The translations under genes and the position numbers were made by a program. A stretch of 64,000 nucleotides of DNA from Bacillota bacterium. GTDB taxonomy: Bacteria > Bacillota > Sulfobacillia > Sulfobacillales > Sulfobacillaceae. Below, one piece after another: positions 51,794 to 60,731 of the stretch (its first letter is position 1; every line of letters begins with the position of its first letter). The notes under the pieces are model-generated. The model was not told where the DNA came from, searched no databases, and saw only the letters and a list, made by a program, of their open reading frames with translations. The stretch lies in assembly GCA_026627065.1 (NCBI GenBank), contig JAPNUO010000012.1:1-64000 (forward strand), in the 5' to 3' direction.

Positions 51794-52846
51794 CTATAGC
51801 AGCCAATGCGCCAACACCCCCGTGATCACTCCCGTCACCGCCACCAACACCGCCACTTTGGCGACGACTTTCACCCCCATTTGTTGGCCCACCATAGCCA
51901 TCGACGGCAGACTCACCGCCGGAAGGGTAATCATGAGTGTCCCTGCCGGCGCCAATCCGAGACCGAAATGCATCAGGGTTTGAACGATGGGCACTTCGCC
52001 CGCAGTAGGGATGACGAATAAGGTGCCCACTATCGCAAACACCAGCACAAGCCACCAGCTTCCGCCAATGCCCGCATTCATGGCCGGAAAGAGCCAAGCC
52101 CTAAGCGCTCCCAACAACAGCACGATGACCACGTATTCGGGGAGCAAGCGCACAACGAGCAACCCAAACTGGCGCAGAAATTTGGCCACCGTTGGCGGTT
52201 CCTCCGCAGGCGGTGGTCCGGCGAACGACGCCTGCGCTGCGGAGTCCGCGGTTCGGTCACCCAGCCAGGACGCGCCAACCACCAGCAGCGCCCCCACGAC
52301 AATGCGCAAAAGAGCCCAGTTCCAGCCCAGCACAAACCCCATAAAGATGATGGTGGCGGGGTTCAACAGCGGATTGGCCAGCCAATATCCTAGCGCCGCC
52401 CCGTTCGAAAGATGTTGGCGCTTCATGCCGACCACAATCGGGGCACTGCAGCAGGTACACATCATGGACGGAATGGCGGCCAAAATCGCCCAGAGCCGCC
52501 CCTTGGCGCTCACCCGGCCAAATACGCGATAGAGCCAGCTCGCGGGCAGCAAGGTCTGCACGCCAGCCCCGACCAAAAGGCCCACCAACAAGGCCACCCA
52601 AATATCTTTGAAATAGGCTAGGCCGTATTGCCAGGCCGCTTGCCAACTGATGGCCGGCGCCCGATTGCTGGTGCCCGTCACAATCGAGTGTCCAATGCTA
52701 TGGGTCGAGGCGGCGGTCAATGTCTTAAAATAGTACGGCTCCCATTTGGCGTAAAAAACCCCCAGAACCAAAATCGCCAAAAAAATAGCGACCGGCCATA
52801 TCCTGGACCGGCTCCGACTCGGCGTCGGCTCCATTGAGACCTGCAT
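51794..52846 (-). CDS. YraQ/DUF318-type permease
   Basis: A 350-residue membrane protein with about nine hydrophobic segments. The family hallmarks are MMCTCCSAPIVVGMKRQ and NPLLNPATIIFMGFVLGWNW in the first half and FVIPTAGEVPIVQTLMHFG in the second. YraQ/ArsP-like permeases export metalloid or organic toxicants; arsenic, selenium or thiol-bound species are possible substrates. The ATG at 52846 is preferred because GGAGAGG lies about 8 nt upstream. It starts 28 bp after the selD stop on the same strand, suggesting an operon linked to selenium or sulfur metabolism. Confidence 0.83.
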   Translation of the reverse strand: MQVSMEPTPSRSRSRIWPVAIFLAILVLGVFYAKWEPYYFKTLTAASTHSIGHSIVTGTSNRAPAISWQAAWQYGLAYFKDIWVALLVGLLVGAGVQTLLPASWLYRVFGRVSAKGRLWAILAAIPSMMCTCCSAPIVVGMKRQHLSNGAALGYWLANPLLNPATIIFMGFVLGWNWALLRIVVGALLVVGASWLGDRTADSAAQASFAGPPPAEEPPTVAKFLRQFGLLVVRLLPEYVVIVLLLGALRAWLFPAMNAGIGGSWWLVLVFAIVGTLFVIPTAGEVPIVQTLMHFGLGLAPAGTLMITLPAVSLPSMAMVGQQMGVKVVAKVAVLVAVTGVITGVLAHWLL

Positions 52847-52874
52847 CACCGATTCCTCTCCTTCATCTTAGGCC

Positions 52875-53912
52875 TTATGCCAGTTCAATCCCGGCTGGTC
52901 CGTCCACCACGTCCCCAATCTCCCACAACGGCACCCCGCGGGAGCGAAAACTGTCGCGGACCGCCCTGACCCGATCCGGGGACATAGTGAATAAGAGCCC
53001 GCCGGACGTCACCGCGTCGGCAAACAGCCGCTCGCGCGCGCCAACCCCGCCGGTTACTGTCACGTGCGGCGACACGTACTCCCAATTGCGCTGACTCCCC
53101 CGGGGAAAGCGGCCGGCCTCCGCCAACGCGAGGGCGCCCGGCAACAGCGGCACATCGTGCGCGCGCAGCCGAATCCGCACGCCACTGCCGGAAGCCATTT
53201 CCCACAAATGGCCTAAGAGCCCAAAGCCGGTCACGTCGGTGCATGCGGTGGGATCGCCTACCGCCGCCAAGGCCTCCTTGGCCGCCCGGTTAAGCGTGCG
53301 CATCATCGTCGCAGCTGCGGCGGCTGTCGCTTCATCAGCCACCCCATCCTTAATGGCCTTCACCACCACACCGGTGCCGATGGGTTTGGTCACAAACACC
53401 CGATCTCCGGCGCGAGCGGTATGATTGCGCCAAATGTGCTCAGGGTGGACCACGCCCGTCACCGCGTATCCCATTTTCGGCTCGGGGTCGTCAATCGAGT
53501 GTCCGCCGATCACCGACGTCTCCGCCTCACGCATCACCTCCTGGCCACCGGCCAGCATGGCGGCCACCACGTCCGGACTGAGCGCATCGGCCGGCGTTGC
53601 CAAGAGGTTGAGAGCGGTCAACGGCGTTCCTCCCATCGCGTAGATGTCGGACAGCGCATTGGCGGCAGCAATCTGGCCAAATTGATACGGATCGTCGACG
53701 ACCGGTGTAAAGAAATCGACCGTCTGAACAAGCGCCAGAGTCTCGCTCAGCCGGAACACGCCGGCGTCGTCGTGTGTCTCATTGCCCACCAGCACGCGCG
53801 GATCCCGCCACGCCACCTGAGGCACGGTGAGCAAAATGGCGTCCAGATCCTCTGGACCCAGCTTGCACCCTCACCCCGACTTGGACGTCATTTCGGTCAA
53901 CCGCTTGGACAC
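52875..53912 (-). CDS. selD: Selenophosphate synthetase SelD, selenocysteine-containing
   Basis: A 345-residue enzyme that makes selenophosphate from selenide and ATP. From the GTG at 53912 the frame reads through TGA (53873-53871) between G13 and G15, then CKLGPEDLDAILL. Homologues have Cys or selenocysteine at this point (GCGCK or G-Sec-GCK), so Sec14 is expected. The rest shows VLVGNETHDDAGVFRL, TVDFFTPVVDDPYQFG, ISDIYAMGGTPL-like (ALSDIYAMGGTPL) and VTGFGLLGHLWEM. The GTG has AAGGGGG upstream. Read without recoding, the protein would be cut to start near 53834. It is divergent from a LysR gene. Confidence 0.9.
53841..53873 (-). promoter_or_regulatory. UGA selenocysteine codon with candidate bacterial SECIS hairpin
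   Basis: The UGA at 53873-53871 is followed 13 nt later by a perfect 6-bp stem GTCCAG/CTGGAC (53857-53852 with 53846-53841) and an AGGAT loop containing the G needed for SelB binding. Location, size and loop agree with a bacterial SECIS. Confidence 0.65.
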
Positions 53913-54010
53913 CACACCACCCCCTTATCGTCTCACCATATTCAATAAATGCACGGAAAACAATTTCCCATGTAGAATTTGCATAGAAATCGCCTTGAGG
54001 AGGAAAACCC

Positions 54011-54919
54011 ATGACCTTTGAGGATCTCGAGCTGTTTCGCGCCGTGGCCGAGCGCCTGAGCTTTACCGACGCCGCCAAGGCAGTCGCCATGAGCCAACCC
54101 ACCGCCAGCCGCCGCATCCGCGCCATGGAGGAGGAATTGGGGGCGACCTTGATTGTTCGCGATAGCACTCCCTTGAGCCTCACGCCGTTCGGCTTTCTCT
54201 TCCTAAACTTTGCCGATGAGGTGCTGCAAAAATACCGGGCGCTGGTGCTCACTGCTGATCAGAATCATTCCATCATCGGCACCCTCACGATCGCCACCAG
54301 CTCCAGCCCTGCCGCCCGCCTGGTCACGCAATGGATGGCGGAATTTCTGACCGCCCATCCCGGCGTTCACGTGCGGCTCACGGAAATGCACTCCGCCGCG
54401 GTGGAAGAGGCTGTGCTGCGCGGCGATGCGGAAATTGGCTTCATGGGCATCGCCCCCCAGCATCCGGACTTGGTGGGATTCCCCATCGGCGACGACGACA
54501 TTGTGCTGCTCGTCCCCAAGAGCGGCCCGTTTCAGCAACTCAGGCGGCCTCTTAATTGGGCTCAACTCTATGACGCTCCGTTCATTGTGCGGCGTCCCGG
54601 ATCCGGCACGCGCAAAGTGGTGGAGGCTGCGGTCAAAGAGCGTGGCTGGCCGTGGCTCACCCGCGTGGTGCTGGAAGTTGACACGGCAGCGGCCCTCATC
54701 GATGCCGTAGAATCCGGCTTGGGGGCCGGCTTTGTCTCGCGCGAATTGTTGTTCCGCCGAGAATTGCGCCGGAGCGCCCCTTGCCCCGTGCACGATTTAG
54801 TCCTGGTACGCCCGCTGTATTTGGCCTACCACGTCGACCGCGTCCACCAGCGCCCCCTCGCGTACCAATTTTTGCGCTACGCCCAGTGGAAGGTGGAGCA
54901 CGGCGGATCGGCCACGTGA
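54011..54919 (+). CDS. LysR-family regulator, probably selenium metabolism-associated
   Basis: A 302-residue LysR protein. The DNA-binding helix-turn-helix covers residues 1-60 (LELFRAVAERLSFTDAAKAV, then QPTASRRIRAMEEELGATL) and the effector domain covers residues 90-295. A LysR clade is commonly found next to selD in Bacillota and is named selenium metabolism-associated. Here it is divergent from selD with a 98-bp shared region, so it most likely controls selD and the permease. GAGGAGG precedes the ATG. Confidence 0.85.
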   Translation: MTFEDLELFRAVAERLSFTDAAKAVAMSQPTASRRIRAMEEELGATLIVRDSTPLSLTPFGFLFLNFADEVLQKYRALVLTADQNHSIIGTLTIATSSSPAARLVTQWMAEFLTAHPGVHVRLTEMHSAAVEEAVLRGDAEIGFMGIAPQHPDLVGFPIGDDDIVLLVPKSGPFQQLRRPLNWAQLYDAPFIVRRPGSGTRKVVEAAVKERGWPWLTRVVLEVDTAAALIDAVESGLGAGFVSRELLFRRELRRSAPCPVHDLVLVRPLYLAYHVDRVHQRPLAYQFLRYAQWKVEHGGSAT

Positions 54920-54963
54920 GGGGCTCGATCCCGCTGCACCTTACCATGGCCAGACCTGAAGAG

Positions 54964-56004
54964 CTACGCCCCCTCTTCTGAGGGATCCCGCGACCATCCC
55001 AGCCGCGTGAATAGCCACCGCCACCCTAACCATAAAGGCACGGCCAAAACCACCGCGAGCGCGTCCGTATGGCCCGGCGAAGGCGCGCCTATCCAGCCCG
55101 TTTGGTGAACAAACACCGCCAAAACCACCCCGCTCGCCAGCGCCATCAGGCCATAGACGGCGTTCCACAGCACCGGAAAGTAAAAGGAAGCAGCAAGTCG
55201 CTCGTACGGTGCGCGATCCCAGAGAAATGCCGCGAGAACGGTGGCTAGCCCGCCCCATCCTGCGTAATAGAGGGCGTAGACCAACGCGAGACCGTGCCCA
55301 GGCCATAACGTCCCTATTGGCGACAGCCAGCGGATGTCCCGGACGACCAGCATCCACCGCTCCGCCGCAGCCAGCCGCATGATTTGAGGACCTTCATAGG
55401 TCAGCGCGGCCACCAGGGACGCCGCTACCCGGGGCCACGCCAGCCACACCACTTGCCCCAACGCCACAAAGAAGGCGCTGCCGATGGCTGCGCTGAGGGC
55501 AACAGCGACCGCCAAGGCTGCGGCCGCCGCCGCCCAGGCCAGCACCTCGGCCTCTGTCACGTTGCCAATTAGGGACGCTTTCCCGAAACCCTCGGCCGCC
55601 GCCGTCAGCCCGCCCCAGAAGATGAGGTGGGCGGCAGCAACCGTCGCCCAGCCCAAGCCCAGCTTCCCCTCAAGAATTTCCCGCCGCGACAGGGGCCCGG
55701 CCAGCGCTACCGTTAATCCGCCCCGCCGGCGATCGTTCCAAAACACGCCCAGGCCGAGAGCGCCCGAGATCAAGACGTTCCAGGTGGTCAGCGTTCCCGG
55801 GCCTCCCAGTGCAATGCTCGCCAGCTCCGCGGCAAAAAGGGCGTGCAGCGCCCTCCACGGCGCATTCAACGCCGGCGCCAGCAAGACGAACCACGGCAGC
55901 ACAATTAGGGCTCCTGCGGTCACGTAGAGCCCCCGGTTCATCCGCCACTCCCGATAAATGAGGGCGGCCAGCCGTTTGTTATGCGTCCCACACCACGTCG
56001 TCAC
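54964..56004 (-). CDS. ABC-2 type transporter permease
   Basis: A 346-residue membrane protein with about ten hydrophobic segments. It opens LAALIYREWRMNRGLYVTAG, typical of ABC-2 exporters. The middle loop LAGPLSRREILEGKLGLGW is the cytoplasmic coupling region common to this family. The GTG start lies 26 bp inside the ATPase gene, after GAGGGAGGGATA, so the two are coupled. It would export a peptide, lantibiotic or drug; the substrate is not visible. Confidence 0.85.
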   Translation of the reverse strand: MTTWCGTHNKRLAALIYREWRMNRGLYVTAGALIVLPWFVLLAPALNAPWRALHALFAAELASIALGGPGTLTTWNVLISGALGLGVFWNDRRRGGLTVALAGPLSRREILEGKLGLGWATVAAAHLIFWGGLTAAAEGFGKASLIGNVTEAEVLAWAAAAAALAVAVALSAAIGSAFFVALGQVVWLAWPRVAASLVAALTYEGPQIMRLAAAERWMLVVRDIRWLSPIGTLWPGHGLALVYALYYAGWGGLATVLAAFLWDRAPYERLAASFYFPVLWNAVYGLMALASGVVLAVFVHQTGWIGAPSPGHTDALAVVLAVPLWLGWRWLFTRLGWSRDPSEEGA

Positions 56005-56896
56005 GCGCGTATCCCTCCCTCTTCATCACGCTGCGAAAGATCTCCCCGAAGGGCGTGTCCACCGGTTCCACGAGAACCGCGCCCGCTTGCTTCAGTCGGG
56101 TTCCCCACGCGTCGAGGGATCCCGTAACGGTGACCATCGCTACCTGGCCGCGCCATTGGACGTCCAAGACCTCGGGATGGCGCAGCGAATCCGGGGCCCA
56201 CCCCGACCCCACGACAACCTGCAGGCGGTGCACCTCTTTCTTGAGCCGCTCGAGATCCTGCTGCATCACCAGACGCCCGCCATGCAAGATGGACACCGTC
56301 TCCGCCACTTGTTCAAGCTCGTCCAGCGCATGGGTCGCCATCACAACGGTGGCCTCCTCGGCCGCAAAAAAATCCAACAAGAGTCTTAGCATCTGTTGCT
56401 TGACCACCGCGTCCATGCCGTTGGTCGCCTCGTCCAACAGCAAGAGGGCAGGACGCGACGCCACCGCAGAGGCCATGCGGAGACTGGCTTGGGCTCCCGT
56501 GGAAAGCGCACCAATGGATGTTTTCGGCAAAATGGCCATGGCGTCCAAGAGCCGCGTCGCCATCCGCGCATTCCAGCGTTTATAAATCAACGACAGGTAG
56601 CGCAACCACTCTTCCACCGTCCATCCCTGGGGAAACCGCTGATGACTTGCAACATAAATGACGTGCTGCCGCAAGTCGGCGTTGGCAGGGCCGGCCGTCT
56701 GGCCGAGAACTGCGAGGGTTCCCCGATCAGCCTTCAGGACTCCCAGGATCAGGCGGAGGAGCGTCGTTTTCCCGGCGCCGTTGGCGCCGACGAGGCCGTG
56801 GAAGCGATGGCATTCGGCGCTCCAGTCTAAATGATCCACCGCTTTGCGGCCGGACAGACTCTTCTCCACTCCCCGACACTCAATGGCTAGACCCAC
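55979..56896 (-). CDS. ABC transporter ATP-binding protein (YtrB-like)
   Basis: A 305-residue ATPase. Walker A is GANGAGKTT, the signature motif is LSTGAQASLRMA (LSxGA in place of LSGGQ), and Walker B is LLLLDEATNGMD. A switch His is in MATHALDELEQV. The C-terminal 90 residues form a domain common to bacitracin and YtrB-like ATPases. The GTG at 56896 is chosen for the AGGGGAGGG site; an ATG at 56920 is an alternative. It overlaps the GntR regulator by 17 bp and the permease by 26 bp. Confidence 0.9.
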   Translation of the reverse strand: MGLAIECRGVEKSLSGRKAVDHLDWSAECHRFHGLVGANGAGKTTLLRLILGVLKADRGTLAVLGQTAGPANADLRQHVIYVASHQRFPQGWTVEEWLRYLSLIYKRWNARMATRLLDAMAILPKTSIGALSTGAQASLRMASAVASRPALLLLDEATNGMDAVVKQQMLRLLLDFFAAEEATVVMATHALDELEQVAETVSILHGGRLVMQQDLERLKKEVHRLQVVVGSGWAPDSLRHPEVLDVQWRGQVAMVTVTGSLDAWGTRLKQAGAVLVEPVDTPFGEIFRSVMKREGYARDDVVWDA

Positions 56897-57293
56897 GAGA
56901 TTCCCTCCCCTTCGCGCCATCCCACTCCGCCGTCCACGCCCTTATCAGTTCCAAGAAGTCCGGGGTGGACAGGCCGAGGTGCTGTGCCTCAACCCACACC
57001 TGTTTCATCATCTCCTTCATGGCGTTTAGCTGTTCCTCTTTGTGCGGCCGCGCGCCAGGCTTGGCCACGAACGTCCCGCGCCCGCGAATCACTTCGATGA
57101 CGCCTTCCCGCTCCAGTTCTTGATAAGCTTTGGCCACGGTGTTGGGATTCAACGTCATGGTCGCCGCGAGTTCCCGAACCGATGGCAGGCGGTCACCCGC
57201 CTTTAGTGCCTCTTTGGCTACAGCCTCCTTGACGCCGTCCACCACCTGAAGGTAGAGCGGCTTGGCTTGACGCGGATCAATCCGAAGCCACAT
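56880..57293 (-). CDS. GntR-family regulator, YtrA type
   Basis: A 137-residue protein: a winged helix-turn-helix (residues 10-75, with LPSVRELAATMTLNPNTVAKAYQEL and the VIRGRGTFV wing) and a short helical dimerisation tail of 60 residues. The YtrA subgroup represses ABC-2 transporter operons that respond to cell-wall antibiotics. It begins the operon with the ATPase and permease behind it and most likely represses its own promoter. Confidence 0.9.
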   Translation of the reverse strand: MWLRIDPRQAKPLYLQVVDGVKEAVAKEALKAGDRLPSVRELAATMTLNPNTVAKAYQELEREGVIEVIRGRGTFVAKPGARPHKEEQLNAMKEMMKQVWVEAQHLGLSTPDFLELIRAWTAEWDGAKGRESRGSSH

Positions 57294-57311
57294 CGCCCTT
57301 ACGTCTCCCTT

Positions 57312-57330
57312 GTACTATTACAACTAATAC
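57312..57330 (-). promoter_or_regulatory. Inverted-repeat operator candidate of the YtrA-type operon
   Basis: TATTA-N4-TAATA (57316-57329) is extended by GTA and TAC on the flanks (57312-57330). It lies 19 bp before the start, overlapping the region where a -10 (TGTAAT, 57323-57318) could sit. YtrA-type regulators bind such palindromes. Confidence 0.5.
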
Positions 57331-57437
57331 ACATAGCACAAAAAGAAATTAACCCGCCCTGCGACTGTTGTCAAGAGCGGGCCAAAGTTTCCGGGACTCT
57401 TAGGGCAGCTGCGGCACGTGCCGCTTTCGGCGCACCA

Positions 57438-58640
57438 TCACGACCACCAGCTCCTTGCCCTGACGACCAACGCCCCGACCACCAAGACCACCGTGCCTGT
57501 CATGGCCAGCGACGTGCGGTTGACCAGTTGGGCCATGGACCGGGCGTGGAGCAAGAGCGCAATCCACCCCCCGGTCCCTACTGCCCCTGCGAACATGGCG
57601 TCATACGCGCCCACGGCGACCCCGTAGGTGGTGAACACTTGGATGAAGGACAATGCCGCCATCGCCAACCCATAGCGAATCAAAAGTGGTCTCAAGGGAA
57701 GAAACGCTTCCCCGAGGGTGAGGCGGACGATCACTTGGGGAAAGGCCGCCAGGGTTCCCACATACGCTCCGACGAGAATACCGGTGGCAGCCAGGGTGCG
57801 CGCCAGATACCGAGCGCGGCGGGGAGGATCGTCCAGCGACGCGGTCAACATCACCGTCGCCAAACTGCTTACCAAATACGGCAACCCCTGGCCGATGGTC
57901 GAAAGCCCGGTGTACAGGCCCGCCGTACGCGTCGTCAGCTCCGCCTTAGCCACCAGGGTGTCGGTCAGTCCCCACAACGATTGCAAGGTCCCGACGCCAA
58001 GCGTGGTAATCATTTTTCTCGTGTCGAGGGGTTCTCCGCCCACGTCGGGCAAATGGCGGCTCAAGCCCCAGGCCAGGGCACATCCTCCCAACACCACCAC
58101 CACTTGCCCCCACCCTAGCCAAATCACAGGATGGCGCCGGCCGAGGGTGACCGCGACCACCGCAGCCAAGACCCCCAGCACGCTGGCCAGGACGATGAGC
58201 CCGCCCACGAGGCGATACCGGCGGGCCCGCTCCAAAAATCCGACGTAGAGGGCATAGGCGAAGTTAAAAACGACGCTAGCGGCGTACAGGACGACCCAGT
58301 CCGGTGCCAGGTGAAAGGCGAGGCCCAGCTGTCGGCTCAAGAGCGTGGCCAGGCCAAAGACGCCGAACCCCAGGCCGAGAACCCCCCAGGACAGGGCGGC
58401 ATCCGACGCCCGATGCCCGCGCCGTATCGCCACTAAGCCCACCACCGGCATCGGCAGCAAAAACAAGCTGACCAAGTTGTTTAAGGCGCCGATCTGGCCG
58501 TACACGCTGGGCCCGAGGCGATGCGCCAACACGAGCGCGTAGGCCGTGTTGAGGACGCCGGTGGCCACCGTAGCCGCACCCAGCGCCGCGTTGTCTGACC
58601 AGAATCGCCCCATGCCCCGGCCTGGCTCTATGGGATCCAT
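57438..58640 (-). CDS. Polysaccharide flippase-like membrane protein (Wzx/MATE fold)
   Basis: A 400-residue membrane protein with about twelve to fourteen hydrophobic segments. The start FWSDNAALGAATVATGVLNT and the RLGPSVYGQIGALNNL loop follow the pattern of polysaccharide transporters (RfbX/Wzx) and MATE-like exporters. It lacks the end of the MurJ family. The ATG at 58640 has GGAG 3 nt upstream; an ATG at 58613 is an alternative. It is last in the carboxylase-PIG-L-DppA-flippase series and the most likely role is export of a lipid-linked sugar. Confidence 0.78.
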   Translation of the reverse strand: MDPIEPGRGMGRFWSDNAALGAATVATGVLNTAYALVLAHRLGPSVYGQIGALNNLVSLFLLPMPVVGLVAIRRGHRASDAALSWGVLGLGFGVFGLATLLSRQLGLAFHLAPDWVVLYAASVVFNFAYALYVGFLERARRYRLVGGLIVLASVLGVLAAVVAVTLGRRHPVIWLGWGQVVVVLGGCALAWGLSRHLPDVGGEPLDTRKMITTLGVGTLQSLWGLTDTLVAKAELTTRTAGLYTGLSTIGQGLPYLVSSLATVMLTASLDDPPRRARYLARTLAATGILVGAYVGTLAAFPQVIVRLTLGEAFLPLRPLLIRYGLAMAALSFIQVFTTYGVAVGAYDAMFAGAVGTGGWIALLLHARSMAQLVNRTSLAMTGTVVLVVGALVVRARSWWS

Positions 58641-58668
58641 CGGCTCCGCTGCCCGTGCCCCACGGTTC

Positions 58669-59499
58669 TTAATACAGGGGGCGATTGCTGCTGAGCGCCA
58701 TGACCACGTAAAAGGCGCGAAACGCTTCCGCCATGTTCGGCGCCTCAAAGGTCACGGTTCGCCCATCCACCCGCTGCGCGCCAGGACAATACATAGCCCG
58801 GTCGGCCATTTCCGGCGTCATCACGGTCACCGTCAAATGAATCGGCTCTTCCAGGCGCCAGGGAACCAACACGCCTTGGCGGTAACGCGCGAGGGCTCGG
58901 CACACGCCATCCTTGAGACGCTGGTTCACGTCCGTCCGCGGCAGCGTCAGCGCCGCCCGCCGACTGATGCCCTCTTTGACCACGACCCCTTCCACATGAG
59001 GCAAAAGCTCTGTCGCTTCGGCCACCACTTTGTCGTCGCCGGTCACTAAGGCCACGGGCACCCCCCAAAATCCTGCCAGGGCGGCGTTGATCCCCGTTTC
59101 GCCGACTTCCTGATTGTTGAGGGTCACCGAGAAAATTTCGCCGGCATACGTGTGATCCATAATGGCCCCGCGAGTCCCCGCCCGCGCATGGTATCCGACA
59201 TACAACGCTACATCGGCGTCCTGCACCCCTTGATTCATGGACCACGGTTTGGCCCCTCCGGAAATCAGGCGCACGCGTTCCCCCACGCGCTCGGGCCAAA
59301 GATTCAACATCCCGTCGTGCGAGTCGTTGACCACAATAGACTCGACGTCAGGCTCCGCCCTCAGGGCCTCAAGCACCGCCTCGAGGTCGGCCATCATGGC
59401 TTCGCGCCCTTCCTGGTAACGACGGCCCTCCGGCAGCAGCTGTTCCCGATCCACAATACCGCTGATCCCTTCCATATCCACCGATATCCAGACCTTCAC
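58669..59499 (-). CDS. D-aminopeptidase DppA
   Basis: A 276-residue zinc peptidase of the DppA (M55) family, which removes D-Ala from peptides and helps recycle cell-wall fragments. The N-terminal ISVDMEGISG has the metal ligands D8 and E10. VVNDSHDGMLNL, YVGYHARAGT, MDHTYAGEIFSVTLNN and LVTGDDKVVAEA are the remaining family blocks. The GTG at 59499 makes a GTGA overlap with the PIG-L gene and is 8 nt after GGAGG; an ATG two codons upstream is too close to that site. Confidence 0.9.
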   Translation of the reverse strand: MKVWISVDMEGISGIVDREQLLPEGRRYQEGREAMMADLEAVLEALRAEPDVESIVVNDSHDGMLNLWPERVGERVRLISGGAKPWSMNQGVQDADVALYVGYHARAGTRGAIMDHTYAGEIFSVTLNNQEVGETGINAALAGFWGVPVALVTGDDKVVAEATELLPHVEGVVVKEGISRRAALTLPRTDVNQRLKDGVCRALARYRQGVLVPWRLEEPIHLTVTVMTPEMADRAMYCPGAQRVDGRTVTFEAPNMAEAFRAFYVVMALSSNRPLY

Positions 59500-60728
59500 G
59501 TCCATCCCCTCCATGACATCACCCGAAAGGGCAATTTCCCTTCGCATTTCTCCTTGTCATACCATTGTACGCCCGCCATGACCGTCCGCGCGGGCCGAAA
59601 CCATTGGGGCTCCCACTCGACCACAACCTCGCGCGCGTTCCAGGTGACGCTGAGGTCCCCCTGCAGGGGCCCCTGACGCGTCAGCCGCCAAAGAAAATGG
59701 CGGTGAGTGCCGTCTACCGGATGCACGCTCACCTCTATGACCGTATCCTCGCGAGGAGGACGATGAAACGAAATCCGCACCGCGTCGCGTTCAGCTGTTC
59801 GAGCCCATACCGCCTGCGCTAGGGGATTCGTCCTCACCAAATGCCGGGTTAGCCAATCAATCTCCGGATTTTGCACGCGCATGCCCTCGCTGTCTTCCAG
59901 CGGAAGCCAGTGGCTTTCCACGGCGAATACTTCGCTCTGGCGGCAAAACGCCAACATGTAGGGTTTAATCAGCTCGACCTGACTCTCAAAGACCATCAAA
60001 CTGTCCCGCTTCTTGCGGGCTAGCCGCGGTCCCAGCCATTCTTGGTGCCAGGGCTCCTGTCCCAATGCCCGAAGCCCAACGGGCGGCTCCGCCGCCATGG
60101 CGGGGCGATAGGCCAGGGGCAACGGCCACAGCGGCCAATGCACCAAGTAGCCCCACCGCGTGACCTGTTCCCACGCCCGATCCTCGCGCGCTAGCTCTGC
60201 CCACGCCAGCGTTGCAAAGGCGTTGGTCCCCCAGTGGTCGGGATGGGTGTCGTAGGCGCTCGGCATGATGAGACGGGTCGGACGGATCTCGCGGTAAAGA
60301 TCCATCAGCAAGCGCACGAGTGTTCGGCCCGTGTAATCCTTGCCCTCCCGCCATGCGGTCAGGTACGGCACCGCGCAACGTTCAGTGGTCGGGCTGTGCC
60401 ACGGCGGATCCGTCCAGTGGGTCAGCCACAGCGCATCCAATCCGCCATCGGGAAACCCCAAGAAATAGATATGGGTGTCTGGCACCCCTAATGTGGATAA
60501 AGCGCGCCGCGATTCGTGCTGGCGCTCATACCCCATGTGCAGGTACTCGGCCGGCGTCACATCGAGGGAAAGATAATAGCGGGCAGCGTCCTCACGGAAC
60601 CCGTCGCCGGACGTCAACAGCGCCACAAACACCTCGTCGCCGGCTTCGGCCGCTTTGGCCATCGTGCCCCCTGCCCCCAGCACCTCATCGTCCGGATGGG
60701 GGGCAATCACTAATAACCGCTCTGCCAT
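59496..60728 (-). CDS. PIG-L family deacetylase with extra C-terminal domain
   Basis: A 410-residue protein. Residues 1-220 form a LmbE/PIG-L zinc deacetylase with the metal motif PHPDDE (residues 10-15) and HPDHWG later. It deacetylates N-acetylglucosamine-type sugars, or acts in bacillithiol or mycothiol-like synthesis. The C-terminal half (after about 230) holds a beta-rich segment with DTVIEVSVHPVDGTH that I do not recognise. The start is 3 bp from the BCCP stop. It overlaps dppA. Confidence 0.85.
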   Translation of the reverse strand: MAERLLVIAPHPDDEVLGAGGTMAKAAEAGDEVFVALLTSGDGFREDAARYYLSLDVTPAEYLHMGYERQHESRRALSTLGVPDTHIYFLGFPDGGLDALWLTHWTDPPWHSPTTERCAVPYLTAWREGKDYTGRTLVRLLMDLYREIRPTRLIMPSAYDTHPDHWGTNAFATLAWAELAREDRAWEQVTRWGYLVHWPLWPLPLAYRPAMAAEPPVGLRALGQEPWHQEWLGPRLARKKRDSLMVFESQVELIKPYMLAFCRQSEVFAVESHWLPLEDSEGMRVQNPEIDWLTRHLVRTNPLAQAVWARTAERDAVRISFHRPPREDTVIEVSVHPVDGTHRHFLWRLTRQGPLQGDLSVTWNAREVVVEWEPQWFRPARTVMAGVQWYDKEKCEGKLPFRVMSWRGWT

Positions 60729-60731
60729 GCC

